A DNA stretch of 64,000 bases from Bradyrhizobium sp. AZCC 2176 (GCF_036924645.1 NZ_JAZHRX010000001.1:3685501-3749500); one strand, 5' to 3'; positions 1 to 9,197 are shown, counted from the stretch's first letter. The notes: a model not told the origin generated them from the letters alone. Numbers and translations are program-made.

Positions 1-419
1 TCGAGTATCACGGCAAGGAAAGCGCGGGCACCATCGTGATCGACACCCCGAACAAGTTCCTGTTCCTGGTGCAGGGTGACGGCAAGGCGCTGCGCTACGG
101 CGTCGGCGTCGGCCGCCCCGGCTTCACCTGGTCGGGCGTCAAGACCGTCTCGGCGAAGAAGGAATGGCCGGCCTGGACGCCGCCGCCGGAAATGCTGGCG
201 CGGCGTCCCGATCTGCCGCGGCACATGGAGGGCGGCCCGCAAAATCCGCTCGGCGCGCGCGCGATGTATCTGGGGTCATCGCTCTATCGCATCCACGGCT
301 CCAACGAGCCCTGGACCATCGGCACCAACGTCTCCTCCGGCTGCATCCGGATGCGCAATGAGGACGTGATCGATCTCTACGGCCGCGTCGGCGTCGGCGC
401 TAGGGTTATCGTGATCTGA
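1..419 (+). CDS. L,D-transpeptidase (YkuD family), C-terminal part
   Basis: The gene enters from the left edge with about 138 codons visible; its start lies outside the window. The YkuD catalytic region is complete: a histidine in the HGSN motif near base 295, followed by the SSGCIRM signature with the nucleophilic cysteine near base 340. Enzymes of this family make 3-3 cross-links in peptidoglycan or attach proteins to it in the periplasm. The phrase PQNPLGARAMYLG is the usual strand before the HGSN motif. It converges on the DUF2076 gene and is followed by a long inverted repeat and a bidirectional terminator. Which paralogue it is cannot be told without the N-terminus. Confidence 0.93.
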   Translation, partial: EYHGKESAGTIVIDTPNKFLFLVQGDGKALRYGVGVGRPGFTWSGVKTVSAKKEWPAWTPPPEMLARRPDLPRHMEGGPQNPLGARAMYLGSSLYRIHGSNEPWTIGTNVSSGCIRMRNEDVIDLYGRVGVGARVIVI

Positions 420-445
420 TTATCCAAGACGGCCGCGAAAACGGT

Positions 446-564
446 GTCGTCCCTGCGAACGCAGGGACCCATAACCACAGGTCTACGTCGCTGAAGAAAG
501 TCGTCGATCAAGGCCCAACAATTATGGCCGCGGAGTATGGGTCCCCGCGTTCGCAGGGACGACG
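446..564. repeat. Long inverted repeat, family A (GTCGTCCCTGCGAACGC arms)
   Basis: Arms at 446-473 and 537-564 are reverse complements over 28 bases with one mismatch, separated by about 63 bases. A second copy of the same family lies at 58891-59010. The element sits between converging genes and looks like one of the dispersed intergenic palindromes of Bradyrhizobium genomes. Its RNA would fold into a long stem. Confidence 0.85.
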
Positions 565-579
565 GCAGAGTGGAATAAA

Positions 580-613
580 AACGGCCGCCCGTTCAGGCGG
601 CCGTTGTTGTTTT
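580..613. terminator. Bidirectional rho-independent terminator
   Basis: A 10-bp stem (580-589 with 596-605) and 6-base loop are followed on the plus strand by a T-rich tail to 613. On the minus strand the hairpin is followed by the complement of the A-run at 577-580. It lies between the converging L,D-transpeptidase and DUF2076 genes and can serve both. Confidence 0.8.
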
Positions 614-627
614 AGCTCTCGCGTGCC

Positions 628-1431
628 TCACGCGTAATCGCCACCGCCATCATCGCCGTCGAAGCCGTCGGCATCGTGATCCATGTCGTCCTCGTCATGC
701 GAGGCCTGATCGAAGAAGCCCTGCCGCGAACCGGAATCATTGTCGTTGTTGTCGGCGCGCCGGCTTGACGAGCCGATGTCGTTGATGCCGGCATCGCGCG
801 CCAGATCGCCGCCGGACTGGTCGCCCCACGGCCTGCGGTCTTCGATCCCGCCGCTGTGGCCGGCCGTGTCGCCGAAGCTTTGGTGGTTGCCGCCGCCGCC
901 CATCATCGAACGGAGGCTGCCGGCGAGCAACGAGCCGCCCACCACGCCGACCGCGGCCGCTGCCGCGGTGCCGAGAAACGAACCGCCACCGCCGCCGAAC
1001 GGCGGTTGCTGCGCGCCATAGGAGGGCTGCGCATAGGCCGGCTGATTATATTGGCCGGGCGCCTGGTTCTGCTGCAGGACCTGGCCGGTGTTCCACGCCG
1101 GACGGTTGCTCGCCATCTCGGGCGCGCGCACGTTGGGCACCGAACCATGCGACTGGTTCTGTCCGAAGATCGCGTCGCGCATCGAATCGAGGAAGCCGCC
1201 GGATTGACCCTGTTGACCCGCCGCTGCTTCCAATTCCTGGATACGCATGTCGGCGCGCTTCAGCGCCTCGTCCTGCACCAGCGTCGTTTGCACCAGCGCA
1301 TAGACCGCGTTCGGCGCGTTGCGCAGGCCCTGCATGATCGCAGACATCGCCTCCGGATCGCGCTTGGCGCTTTCCAGCTTGGCGAGCCGGTCGAAAAGAT
1401 CGTCAATCAGTTGGCGTTCTTGCGGTGTCAT
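628..1431 (-). CDS. DUF2076 domain protein
   Basis: 267 aa. The N-terminus MTPQERQLIDDLFDRLAKLE and the following helical region match the DUF2076 family, whose function is not established. The order is: a helical N-terminal domain (about 1-90), a Gln/Gly/Pro-rich linker, a short hydrophobic Gly/Ala segment (about 150-175), and a strongly acidic C-terminus rich in Asp and Gly. The hydrophobic stretch could be a membrane helix. It is a single gene, convergent with the L,D-transpeptidase. No catalytic motif is visible. Confidence 0.88.
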   Translation of the reverse strand: MTPQERQLIDDLFDRLAKLESAKRDPEAMSAIMQGLRNAPNAVYALVQTTLVQDEALKRADMRIQELEAAAGQQGQSGGFLDSMRDAIFGQNQSHGSVPNVRAPEMASNRPAWNTGQVLQQNQAPGQYNQPAYAQPSYGAQQPPFGGGGGSFLGTAAAAAVGVVGGSLLAGSLRSMMGGGGNHQSFGDTAGHSGGIEDRRPWGDQSGGDLARDAGINDIGSSSRRADNNDNDSGSRQGFFDQASHDEDDMDHDADGFDGDDGGGDYA

Positions 1432-1557
1432 GGCCCTCTCCTTCGCGTCGAATCGAGACGCGTCAAAAAGATGTAGGGCGGGCTTTGTGTCGCAAGTAGT
1501 GGGCGGCCGAATTAAATTTTGGTATGCGACAAAACGCCGTGATTTCCTTAAGTCTTA

Positions 1558-2400
1558 TCAACTCAATGTAACTTTGTTCGCCGCCAGCAATGTCGGGAAT
1601 CGATCGCTTGCCAGGAACGCATGTTCCGCCTCGCGCTGGGTGGTGAGGGGATCGAGACCCCTGAGCGTTTCGTCGACAAACCCAGGATGGCACATCACCA
1701 GTCCGCCTTCCGGCAAGTCCTGAAGGAACTCACCCATCAGCACGGCGAAATCGGGCGCTTTCGAAAAATCATAGGCGCCGGCGAAGGCGGGATTGAACGG
1801 GATTTTCGCCGCAGCGGCGCGCTTGCGGAATTGCGCGCTGAGAACGTCGAGCACCAGCGCCTTGGGCGCGCCGAGCAGCTTGGCCAAGTGCTGGAGGCGC
1901 CCGCCCTGGCGGACCCACGCCGTAGGGGCTGCTTCCTTCACCGCGCGCAGGAAGGCGTCGCGCACCCCAGGGAAAAGTTGCGCGTGCTGGTGGCCGTCGA
2001 CGAAATCGGGCGCGCGGCCGAACAGCTCCTTGAACGCCGCGAGCTGAGCCAAAACTTCGTCCTCGATCATGTCAGGGTCGAGCCGCCGCAACAGGCCCGC
2101 TCGCAGCAGATTCGAAAACGGCAGAAACAGGCCGCCGTCGGTGGGGCGGAAGTGCATCGTCAGCGGACGAAACGGCGCGGTCAGCGTCGCATGCAGGCCG
2201 ATCGCGCAGCGTGGGCTGTTCGCTGCTGTATCCTGCAGTGCTGTGACCTCGGCGCGGCTAATCGCTGCGCCAACCACCATCACCGACGTTGCATTGAGAC
2301 GGCCGCGGGAGATCAGATCGCGGATGGCGCGGTTGACGCCCTCGGCCAGCCCGTAGTCGTCGGCGCACAGCCAGATCCGGCGCAGCGCGGCGTCGTTCAT
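1558..2400 (-). CDS. ChbG/HpnK-type carbohydrate deacetylase
   Basis: 280 aa from the ATG at 2400. The N-terminal LCADDYGL motif (metal-binding Asp pair) and the later DGHQHAQLFP motif (metal and catalytic His) are those of the YdjC/ChbG/HpnK deacetylase family. These enzymes remove N-acetyl groups from small sugars or hopanoid head-group intermediates. The start overlaps the stop of the upstream glycosyltransferase as ATGA, so the two are probably translated together. The partner is a polyprenyl-phosphate sugar transferase, which suggests an acetylated lipid-linked sugar as substrate; that is inference. The ORF stays open upstream to 2622, but that part overlaps the glycosyltransferase. Confidence 0.9.
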   Translation of the reverse strand: MNDAALRRIWLCADDYGLAEGVNRAIRDLISRGRLNATSVMVVGAAISRAEVTALQDTAANSPRCAIGLHATLTAPFRPLTMHFRPTDGGLFLPFSNLLRAGLLRRLDPDMIEDEVLAQLAAFKELFGRAPDFVDGHQHAQLFPGVRDAFLRAVKEAAPTAWVRQGGRLQHLAKLLGAPKALVLDVLSAQFRKRAAAAKIPFNPAFAGAYDFSKAPDFAVLMGEFLQDLPEGGLVMCHPGFVDETLRGLDPLTTQREAEHAFLASDRFPTLLAANKVTLS

Positions 2401-3437
2401 TCGGCGGCGGTCCGTTCGCTGGCGGCGGTCTTGCCATCGGCGCGCTTTTCGGAATGCTCGGCGACGAAGTAGATCGGACGCGCCTTCAATTCGGAGAGGA
2501 TCTTGCCGATATATTCGCCGACGATGCCGATCATGATGAGCTGCACGCCGCCGATCGTCATCAGGCCGATCATCAGCGAGGGATAGCCGGGGACCTGCTT
2601 GCCGGTGGTCCACACCTCCCAAAGAATGGTCAGGCCGAACAGGAAGGCGCTGATGGCCAGCAGCACGCCGAGCAGGCTTGCAAAGCGCAGCGGCGCCACC
2701 GAGAACGACGTCAGCCCCTCGATCGACAGGCCGATCAGCCGGCCCGGGCTGAACGTGGTGACACCGTGCGCGCGCGGCGCCGGCTCGTAATCGACGCGGA
2801 TCTGGCGGAAGCCGATCCAGTTCGACAGGCCCTTGAAGAAGCGGTTGCGCTCGGGAAGCTGGCGCAGCGCCGTGGCCGCGCGCGGCGACAGCAGGCGGAA
2901 ATCGCCGGCGTCCTCGGGGATCTTCTGCCGCGCGCCCCAGTTGATCAGCGCATAGAAGCCGTGCACCGCCTGGCGGCGCAGGAACGATTCATTGTCGCGG
3001 TGCGCCTTCGCCGTATAGACGACGTCGTAGCCGTCATCGATCCAGTGCGAGACCAGCTTTTCGACCAGATCAGGCGGATGCTGGCCGTCGCCGTCCATGA
3101 ACAGCGTTGCGCCGCGGCGGGCATGGTCCAGCCCCGCCATCAGCGCGGCCTCCTTGCCGAAATTGCGCGACAGCGACACCACCTGGATGTCGAGCGCAAC
3201 GGCGTCAAGCGTGCGCGCGATCGCCAGCGTATTGTCGGCGCTGCCGTCGTCGACATAGACCACTTCGCTTTCGAGGCCGTAGCGCGCCTTCAGCGTGCGG
3301 GCGAGGCCGACCAGCCGCGCGTGCAGCAAAGCGAGCCCTGCCGCCTCGTTGTACAGCGGCACGACAATCGACAGCCCTTGCGCCGCGGCGCTGGCTGCGG
3401 TCGTCGACAGGCGGGAAACGTCAGAGCCGAGCGTCAT
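2397..3437 (-). CDS. Polyprenyl-phosphate glycosyltransferase, family 2 (ArnC/GtrB type)
   Basis: 346 aa. The GT-A fold is marked by SIVVPLYNE at the N-terminus, VYVDDGSADNT and the DGDGQHPPDL metal-binding motif. Two C-terminal hydrophobic segments (about residues 243-268 and 282-308) match the membrane anchor of dolichol/undecaprenol-phosphate sugar transferases. The product would place a sugar on undecaprenyl phosphate at the cytoplasmic face. It is the first gene of a two-gene unit with the deacetylase (ATGA overlap at 2397-2400). The sugar cannot be deduced. Confidence 0.92.
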   Translation of the reverse strand: MTLGSDVSRLSTTAASAAAQGLSIVVPLYNEAAGLALLHARLVGLARTLKARYGLESEVVYVDDGSADNTLAIARTLDAVALDIQVVSLSRNFGKEAALMAGLDHARRGATLFMDGDGQHPPDLVEKLVSHWIDDGYDVVYTAKAHRDNESFLRRQAVHGFYALINWGARQKIPEDAGDFRLLSPRAATALRQLPERNRFFKGLSNWIGFRQIRVDYEPAPRAHGVTTFSPGRLIGLSIEGLTSFSVAPLRFASLLGVLLAISAFLFGLTILWEVWTTGKQVPGYPSLMIGLMTIGGVQLIMIGIVGEYIGKILSELKARPIYFVAEHSEKRADGKTAASERTAAE

Positions 3438-3512
3438 CGATCAGGTCCCAGATTATCCAACCGTATATGTTACCGGCCGCTAGCTGTCGCAACGATGAAC
3501 GAAACGGCAGCC

Positions 3513-4490
3513 TTATTGCCGCAAGAACGCCTCGAGCCTGGCAAATAACGGGTTTTCCCGGTCGAGCACATAGTCGAGCGAGGCGATCGACACCGTGTCG
3601 GCGCCGTGCTCGCGCAGAAAACTGCCGAGCGCGTAAAGCTGCACCGGGGGGCAGTGCAGGGTGATCATGCCCGACGAGGTCGGCCCGCCGAACGGCGCCA
3701 CCACACCAAAACGGTTATGCGCCTCCGCCAGCAACGCATCGTTGCAGCCGGCGAAGCGTGTTCGCACCTCGCGATATTTGCTGGCGCGCGCACGCGCGGC
3801 GATGTGGTCGAGGATGACGCGCGCGGTCTCGCGGGCGTCAGTCGACCAGTCGGCGTCGCGGGACGCCACGAGATTGGCCTGGCTGCGCAGGATCACGCCG
3901 TCATCCAGCACCTTGAGGCCGTTGGCAGCGAGCGTCGCGCCTGTGGTGGTGATGTCGACGATCATCTCGGCGGTGCCGACGGCGGGCGCGCCCTCGGTGG
4001 CGCCGGCGCTTTCGACGATACGGTAATCGACCACGCCGTGAGCGGCGAAGAAGTTGCGCGTCAAATTGATGTATTTGGTCGCGACCCGCATCCGCCGGTT
4101 ATGCTTGGCGCGGAAACCGGTGGTGACGTCGTCGAGATCGGCCATGGTGCGGACGTCGATCCAGGCCTGCGGCACCGCGACCACGACATTGGCGCTGCCG
4201 AAGCCGAGATTGTCGATCAACAGCACGCGCCTGTCGGCGTCCGCGATGCTTTCGCGCAGCAGATCCTCGCCGGTGACGCCGAGATGCACCATGCCGCGCG
4301 CCAGTTGCGAGGCGATCTCGCTCGCCGAGAGATAGGCAATCTCGACATTGTCGAGGCCCGCAATGGTGCCGCGATAGTCGCGCGCGCCGCGCGGCTTCGC
4401 CAGCGATAGCCCCGCGCGCGTGAAAAACGCCTCGGCGTTTTCCTGCAGGCGTCCCTTGGAGGGAACGGCGAGGACGAAGGGGGCGGTCAT
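3513..4490 (-). CDS. hisG: ATP phosphoribosyltransferase catalytic subunit HisG
   Basis: 325 aa from ATG 4490. It catalyses the first step of histidine synthesis, joining ATP and PRPP. Landmarks are VPSKGRLQE at the N-terminus and a PRPP-binding loop in [19 protein letters not shown]. The stop of hisZ overlaps its start as ATGA, so subunits are made from one message. At 325 aa it is longer than the roughly 210-230 aa short-form HisG normally paired with HisZ; the extra C-terminal third does not look like the standard ACT-like regulatory domain. This intermediate length with HisZ is usual in alphaproteobacteria as far as I recall. Confidence 0.95.
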   Translation of the reverse strand: MTAPFVLAVPSKGRLQENAEAFFTRAGLSLAKPRGARDYRGTIAGLDNVEIAYLSASEIASQLARGMVHLGVTGEDLLRESIADADRRVLLIDNLGFGSANVVVAVPQAWIDVRTMADLDDVTTGFRAKHNRRMRVATKYINLTRNFFAAHGVVDYRIVESAGATEGAPAVGTAEMIVDITTTGATLAANGLKVLDDGVILRSQANLVASRDADWSTDARETARVILDHIAARARASKYREVRTRFAGCNDALLAEAHNRFGVVAPFGGPTSSGMITLHCPPVQLYALGSFLREHGADTVSIASLDYVLDRENPLFARLEAFLRQ

Positions 4491-5656
4491 GCGGCGCTCC
4501 CTTGCTTGCCGAGTTGCGTCAGGGCTTCGATCCAAACCGAAAAGCCGACCGCCGGGATCGGCGTCGGCGAACCGAGCTGCGTCATCAGGCCATCATAGCG
4601 CCCGCCCGCCACCAGCGGTTCGATGCCGTTGCCCAAGGTCTTTCCTGCGTCGTGCAGTTCGAATTCGAAGCCGGTGTAGTAATCGAGCCCGCGGCCGAAC
4701 GAGGTGGAAAACCGCGTCAGCTTCGTGTCGATGCCGCGCGCGGCCATGAAGCCGATGCGGCTTTCGAGCTGGTCGATGGCGGCTCCGAGATCGAGCCTGG
4801 CGTCGGCGGCGAGTGCGCGCAGTTGCGCCACCGATTCATCCGGGTCGCCCGCGATCGCGAGGAAGCGCTTGATGATGTTGAGCGCATCGCGGGGCAGCGC
4901 GCCGCCTTTCAAGGTCGATTGTTCTAGGAAGCGGTCCGCGATTTCGGCGACCGTGCGGCCGCCGACATTGGTGGTGCCGGCGATCGACATCAGGTCGGTG
5001 ACCAAGGCCAGCGCCGCCTTGCGGTCGGAGCCGGCAAGTGCAGCCAGCACACCTTCATATTCGTTGCGGCCGGGTGCGGTCGCAAGCGTCAGCCGCTCGA
5101 TATCGTCGGTGAGGCTGACCTTGCGGTTGAAGTCCTTGATCAGCCGCCGGCGCCAGACCGGATAGAGATTAAGCGCATCGATCAGCGCGGTGAACAAGGC
5201 GACGTCGCCGGTGCGGACTTCGACATCCGTCAATCCGAACGCCGAGGTCGCTTCCAGCGCCAGCGCCAGCATTTCCGCATCAGCCGCAGCGCGGTCCTGT
5301 CGGCCGAAGGATTCGATGCCGGCCTGCAGGAATTCGCTCGGCTGGCCGCCGCGATAGCGGAACACCGGTCCGAGATAGCTGAAGCCCGCGGGCTTTCCGG
5401 CGCGCTTCGAGGCGAGATAGTCGCGCGCCACCGGAATGGTGAGGTCGGGGCGCAGGCAGAGTTCTTCGCCCGACGCGTCGGTCGTCAGGTAAAGGCTCTT
5501 GCGGATGTCCTCGCCGGAGAGGTCGAGGAATGGCTCTGCCGGCTGCAGGATGCCGGGGTGGGCCTGGATGTAGCCGCCTTGTGCAAACGACAATAGCAGC
5601 GCATCCGCCCAGGCGGCGGATCCGGCAGCACCTCTGACGGCAGCGGTCGCGGTCAT
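4487..5656 (-). CDS. hisZ: ATP phosphoribosyltransferase regulatory subunit HisZ
   Basis: 389 aa from ATG 5656. It is a HisRS-like protein without tRNA ligase function that activates HisG and takes part in histidine feedback. The class II synthetase fold is recognisable in the motif 2-like [16 protein letters not shown] and the [10 protein letters not shown] motif near the C-terminus. The anticodon-binding domain of true HisRS is absent, which fits the length. The ORF is open to 5899, but the extra 81 residues have no family resemblance and ATG 5656 gives the usual N-terminus. No histidine leader peptide was found in the 266 bases upstream. Confidence 0.93.
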   Translation of the reverse strand: MTATAAVRGAAGSAAWADALLLSFAQGGYIQAHPGILQPAEPFLDLSGEDIRKSLYLTTDASGEELCLRPDLTIPVARDYLASKRAGKPAGFSYLGPVFRYRGGQPSEFLQAGIESFGRQDRAAADAEMLALALEATSAFGLTDVEVRTGDVALFTALIDALNLYPVWRRRLIKDFNRKVSLTDDIERLTLATAPGRNEYEGVLAALAGSDRKAALALVTDLMSIAGTTNVGGRTVAEIADRFLEQSTLKGGALPRDALNIIKRFLAIAGDPDESVAQLRALAADARLDLGAAIDQLESRIGFMAARGIDTKLTRFSTSFGRGLDYYTGFEFELHDAGKTLGNGIEPLVAGGRYDGLMTQLGSPTPIPAVGFSVWIEALTQLGKQGSAA

Positions 5657-5922
5657 TTCAGGTCCAAATACCCGGAAAAACCGGGGTTCCAGGGTTCGTT
5701 TGGGGTTCCGCCCGGAGGCCGGCGGCTCGTTGGCGCAGGCCTTACCATGGCCGAACCGCCGTTTCGACAGGGATTGGCGAAGTGGCTTAATGATTGGGAG
5801 CGTTAACGATTTTAAGACGGCTTGGCTAGCAGGAGCGTCGGACGCTGTAACCGCGTGGGTTTGATGGCAAAGATTGCTAAAATCTGTGGTCGCATCCATA
5901 TTTGGGAAGAAAGGTGCTCGCC

Positions 5923-6171
5923 ATGAATATGAATGTCTCGCTGACTGACGAACTTAGCGAGTTCGTCAAAGCCAAGGTTTCGAGTGGCCGCTACACCTCG
6001 GCAAGCGAGGTTGTGCGCGAGGCGCTGCGGATCATGGAGCAGACGGAAGAAGCCCGGCTGGCTTTCCTGCGGAATGCCTGGGCGGCAGGCCAGGCGAGCG
6101 GCGACGCAGGCGTGGCCGATTTTGCGAGCATCAAAGCACAAGGTCGGGCGCTGAAGGCGGCGGGCAAGTAG
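5923..6171 (+). CDS. ParD-like antitoxin of a type II toxin-antitoxin pair
   Basis: 82 aa from ATG 5923, with a purine-rich GGGAAGAAAGG stretch (5904-5914) as ribosome site. The N-terminus MNMNVSLTDELSEFVKAKV followed by GRYTSASEVVREALR is the ribbon-helix-helix domain of the ParD/CC2985 family, which binds the operon promoter. The C-terminal part (about 45-82) would wrap the toxin. The toxin gene follows one base after the stop. An alternative ATG lies at 5929. Confidence 0.92.
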   Translation: MNMNVSLTDELSEFVKAKVSSGRYTSASEVVREALRIMEQTEEARLAFLRNAWAAGQASGDAGVADFASIKAQGRALKAAGK

Positions 6172-6172
6172 C

Positions 6173-6475
6173 TTGGGAGAGGTGCGCCTTTCCCGGCTCG
6201 CAGAGCGCGATCTCCTGGAAATCTGGATTCGCATCGCGGCGGACAAAGGTCCTGACACGGCTGACCATTGGATTGATCGTATTGAAGCGCGGTGCCGCCA
6301 ATTGGCGGAATTTCCCGAGTCGGGACCGGCTCGCCCAGACATTGCGGACGATGCGCGGATGATGGTGATGGCGCGCTGGCTGGCGCTTTACGAAATCACG
6401 AAGGGCGGCGTCCGCATCATGCGCATCGTCGATGCCGCGCGCAATCTGGGCGAACTGGACCTGTCCGGCGAGTGA
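6173..6475 (+). CDS. ParE/RelE-family toxin
   Basis: 100 aa starting at TTG 6173, one base beyond the antitoxin stop, so translation is likely coupled. The sequence VRLSRLAERDLLEIW and the C-terminal strand GVRIMRIVDAARNL are typical of the RelE/ParE fold. ParE members poison gyrase, while RelE members cleave ribosome-bound mRNA; the pairing with a ParD-type antitoxin favours ParE. The non-ATG start may keep toxin below antitoxin. No frame disruption was seen, so the module looks intact. Confidence 0.92.
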   Translation: MGEVRLSRLAERDLLEIWIRIAADKGPDTADHWIDRIEARCRQLAEFPESGPARPDIADDARMMVMARWLALYEITKGGVRIMRIVDAARNLGELDLSGE

Positions 6476-6541
6476 GCGCGTGGCGCTTCGTGTCGGAGCG
6501 GCGGCAACTCCTCGGCAGACACGGAGGCTCGAGTGCGGGCG

Positions 6542-7300
6542 CTATCCTTCGCCTGAACTCCGCCAGTCCCCCAGCGCCGCCTGCACCAGCGCCAGCACGG
6601 CGACGCCGGCGGTATCGGCGCGCAGGATGCGGGGGCCCAACGACAGCCGCAGCGTCCTCGGCTCCCGCAGCAGCATCGCCCGTTCTTCCCCGGCAAATCC
6701 ACCCTCGGGGCCGATCACGACGTCGATCCCGTCGGTGGCGCTCAACCCCTGCTGCAGCGCCTCGATGGGATTGCCGATGTCGGCCGCCTCGTCGCAGAAC
6801 ACCATCAGGCGGCTGGTTTCGCGTTTTTCGAGAAAGCGATCGAGCGCAACGGGTTCAGCGACCGCGGCAAGGCTCAGGATGCCGCATTGTTCGGCGGCCT
6901 CGATGACATTGGCGCGCATCCGCTCAACGTTGACCCGCGAAACCCGGGTGTGCCGCGTCAACACCGGCTGCAGCCTGGATGCCCCCATCTCGACTGCCTT
7001 CTGCACCATGTAGTCGAGCCGCGCGTGCTTCAGCGGCGCAAAGACATAGGCGATGTCAGGCAGGCGATCTTGCGGCCGCGTCCGCGCGACGATCGTCAGG
7101 CCGTCGGGCCGCTTGCGGCCCTCGATCTCCGCCTGCCATTCGCCGTCGCGGCCGTTGAACACCAGGATGTTTTCGCCGGCCGAGAGCCGCAGCACGTTGC
7201 CGAGGTAATTGCTCTGGTTGCGCTCCAGCGCGATCTTCCCGCCCTCTTGCAAAGGGGCGTCGACGAACAGGCGAGGGGCGCGAAAGTCGAATTCGGGCAT
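6542..7300 (-). CDS. rsmE: 16S rRNA (uracil-1498-N3)-methyltransferase RsmE
   Basis: 252 aa. The N-terminal PUA-like domain (APRLFVDAPL, then HVLR-like GNVLRLSAGE) is followed by a SPOUT methyltransferase domain with the knot motif VIGPEGGFAGEE and LSLGPRILRADTAG. It methylates U1498 in helix 44 of 16S rRNA. It is convergent with the toxin-antitoxin pair and stands as a single gene. Confidence 0.95.
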   Translation of the reverse strand: MPEFDFRAPRLFVDAPLQEGGKIALERNQSNYLGNVLRLSAGENILVFNGRDGEWQAEIEGRKRPDGLTIVARTRPQDRLPDIAYVFAPLKHARLDYMVQKAVEMGASRLQPVLTRHTRVSRVNVERMRANVIEAAEQCGILSLAAVAEPVALDRFLEKRETSRLMVFCDEAADIGNPIEALQQGLSATDGIDVVIGPEGGFAGEERAMLLREPRTLRLSLGPRILRADTAGVAVLALVQAALGDWRSSGEG

Positions 7301-7503
7301 GGGAATGTTCCGTTTCCCGGCGCTTTTAGCCCAAAGCGCTAGAATCCGGAGCTATTTTTAGCTTTCGACGCGGCCCTACGCCGCGCTGCTGCCCCAATCA
7401 ACGGGTTGTTAAGCGTCGGCAGGAATCGTAAAAAGCCCGTCGCAAATCTGCGTCGTTCGGAAGACGTTGGGGCTGCCTGACCTTGCCGGAGAACAAACCC
7501 TTG

Positions 7504-8160
7504 ATGATCCGCCGCCTGATTGTGCCGCTGACCGCTGCCATCGTGACCGTTCACGCCGGGCATGTGTTTGCGCAAGGTGCGTTTCCGGCGCCATTGCCCA
7601 ACCAGAGCGCGGCACCCTCGAATGCCTCGCCGTTTCCGCCGGTGAATGGCGCCGCGCCATCAGCCTCGGTCGGCGCGCCGTCGCCGTTCCCATCGCAAGG
7701 TGCCGCCCCGGTCTCCCGCGGATTCAGCGGGCCGCCGCCCCAGGCCAGTGGCTCGGCAGACGACTGCATGAAGGGTTTCGTTCCCTTGCGCGAGGAAGCC
7801 GAGCGGCGCGGCAAGATGATCAAGGCCGCGAGCGACCGCAAGGCGCCGCCGGACGAGGCCTGCAAGCTGATCGGCAATTTCGGCCAGGCCGAATTGAAGA
7901 TGATCAAATATGTCGAGACCAACGCCGCCAAATGCGGAATTCCGCCGCAGATCGGCGACCAGCTCAAGAACGGCCACAAGAACACCGAGAAAATGCAGAA
8001 GCAGGTCTGTGCCGTCGCGCAGCAGGCGCAGACGCGCGGACCGGCCGGTCCGAGCCTGAGCGAAGTGCTCGGCTCCTCGGCGGCGCTCCCCGAAGCGCAG
8101 CCCGTCAAGAAGGGCGGCAGCACCTTCGATACGCTGAACGGCAACGTTCTCGCGCGATGA
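7504..8160 (+). CDS. Exported protein of unknown function with conserved cysteines
   Basis: 218 aa from ATG 7504, with a GGAG-like site about 12 bases upstream; an in-frame TTG at 7483 is an alternative. A signal peptide covers about residues 1-24 (IRRLIVPLTAAIVTVHAGHV then FAQG). A Pro/Ala/Ser linker (25-80) leads to a helical domain with cysteines in DDCMKGF, EACKLIG, AAKCGIP and KQVCAVA, probably two disulfides. It precedes ubiA by 10 bases and may be cotranscribed with it. I do not recognise a named family. Confidence 0.8.
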   Translation: MIRRLIVPLTAAIVTVHAGHVFAQGAFPAPLPNQSAAPSNASPFPPVNGAAPSASVGAPSPFPSQGAAPVSRGFSGPPPQASGSADDCMKGFVPLREEAERRGKMIKAASDRKAPPDEACKLIGNFGQAELKMIKYVETNAAKCGIPPQIGDQLKNGHKNTEKMQKQVCAVAQQAQTRGPAGPSLSEVLGSSAALPEAQPVKKGGSTFDTLNGNVLAR

Positions 8161-8170
8161 TCGCGGTCCG

Positions 8171-9106
8171 ATGAGCGACGCGACCGCCCGCGTTGCCGAC
8201 GCCACCGGCAACTGGGTCGATACGCATGCGCCGTCCTGGTCGCGGCCCTATTTGCGGCTTTCCCGTTTCGACCGTCCGATCGGATCGTGGCTGTTGCTGA
8301 TGCCGTGTTGGTGGTCGGCGGCGCTGGCCGCCGGCGTCGCACGTGACATTTCGCAATTGCCGCTCGTGATCGTGCTGTTCTTCATCGGCGCCTTTGTCAT
8401 GCGCGGGGCGGGGTGCGCTTGGAACGACATCACCGACCGCGATCTCGACGCGCGCGTCGAGCGGACGCGGTCGCGGCCGCTTCCCGCCGGGCAGATCAGC
8501 GTGACACAGGCGTTTGCCTTCCTGGTCCTGCAGGCGCTGATCGGACTTCTGGTGCTGCTGCAGTTCAACCGTTTTGCGATCATGACCGGCATCGCCTCGC
8601 TTGTCATCGTCGCGGTCTATCCCTTCATGAAACGCATCACCTGGTGGCCGCAGGTCGTGCTGGGCCTCGCGTTCTCCTGGGGCGCGCTGATGGGGTTCGC
8701 CGTCACGCTCGGGCGGATCGATCTGACCGCGCTCGTGCTCTATGCCGGATCGATTGCCTGGGTGATCGGCTACGACACGATCTACGCCCATCAAGACACC
8801 GAGGACGACGCGCTGATCGGCATCAAGTCCACCGCACGCCTGTTCGGCGCGCGCACCCACCGAGCGCTTGCGGTGTTTTATTCGCTCGCGGTGATACTGA
8901 TCGGCGCAGCGCTGGTGCTGGGCGGCGCGCGCTGGCCGGCATGGATCGGCCTGGCCGCGTTCGCCGCGCATCTCGTCTGGCAGATCAGGCGATTGGACAT
9001 CAGCAATCCCGCCCTGTGCCTGCGCGTGTTCAAATCCAACCGCGATGCCGGGCTGCTGCTGTTTGCTGGGTTGCTCGCGGACGCAGTGATGCGTTTGGTC
9101 TCGTAG
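8171..9106 (+). CDS. ubiA: 4-hydroxybenzoate polyprenyltransferase UbiA
   Basis: 311 aa. It prenylates 4-hydroxybenzoate in ubiquinone synthesis at the cytoplasmic membrane. The two Asp-rich motifs are present: NDITDRDLDARVERT (first, binds prenyl diphosphate) and YDTIYAHQDTEDD (second). About eight or nine hydrophobic segments span the rest. Its TAG stop at 9104-9106 lies inside the first bases of the following inverted repeat. Confidence 0.96.
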   Translation: MSDATARVADATGNWVDTHAPSWSRPYLRLSRFDRPIGSWLLLMPCWWSAALAAGVARDISQLPLVIVLFFIGAFVMRGAGCAWNDITDRDLDARVERTRSRPLPAGQISVTQAFAFLVLQALIGLLVLLQFNRFAIMTGIASLVIVAVYPFMKRITWWPQVVLGLAFSWGALMGFAVTLGRIDLTALVLYAGSIAWVIGYDTIYAHQDTEDDALIGIKSTARLFGARTHRALAVFYSLAVILIGAALVLGGARWPAWIGLAAFAAHLVWQIRRLDISNPALCLRVFKSNRDAGLLLFAGLLADAVMRLVS

Positions 9107-9197
9107 GGTGGGCAAAGGCGCGTTAGCGACGTGCCCACCGTCTATCATTGAGCACGCTTCGAAATGGTGGGCACGCTTCGCTTTTGCCCATCCTACG
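9102..9197. repeat. Inverted repeat, family D (GTAGGGTGGGCAAAGGCG arms)
   Basis: Left arm about 9102-9137, right arm about 9166-9197, complementary over roughly 30 bases with a few mismatches and a central spacer. It begins inside the ubiA stop codon. Together with family C it fills the 454-base stretch 9107-9560 that holds no convincing gene. Confidence 0.75.

Noticed and set aside
5657..5922. Histidine leader peptide or riboswitch before hisZ
   Set aside because: No run of His codons and no convincing terminator/antiterminator structure were found.
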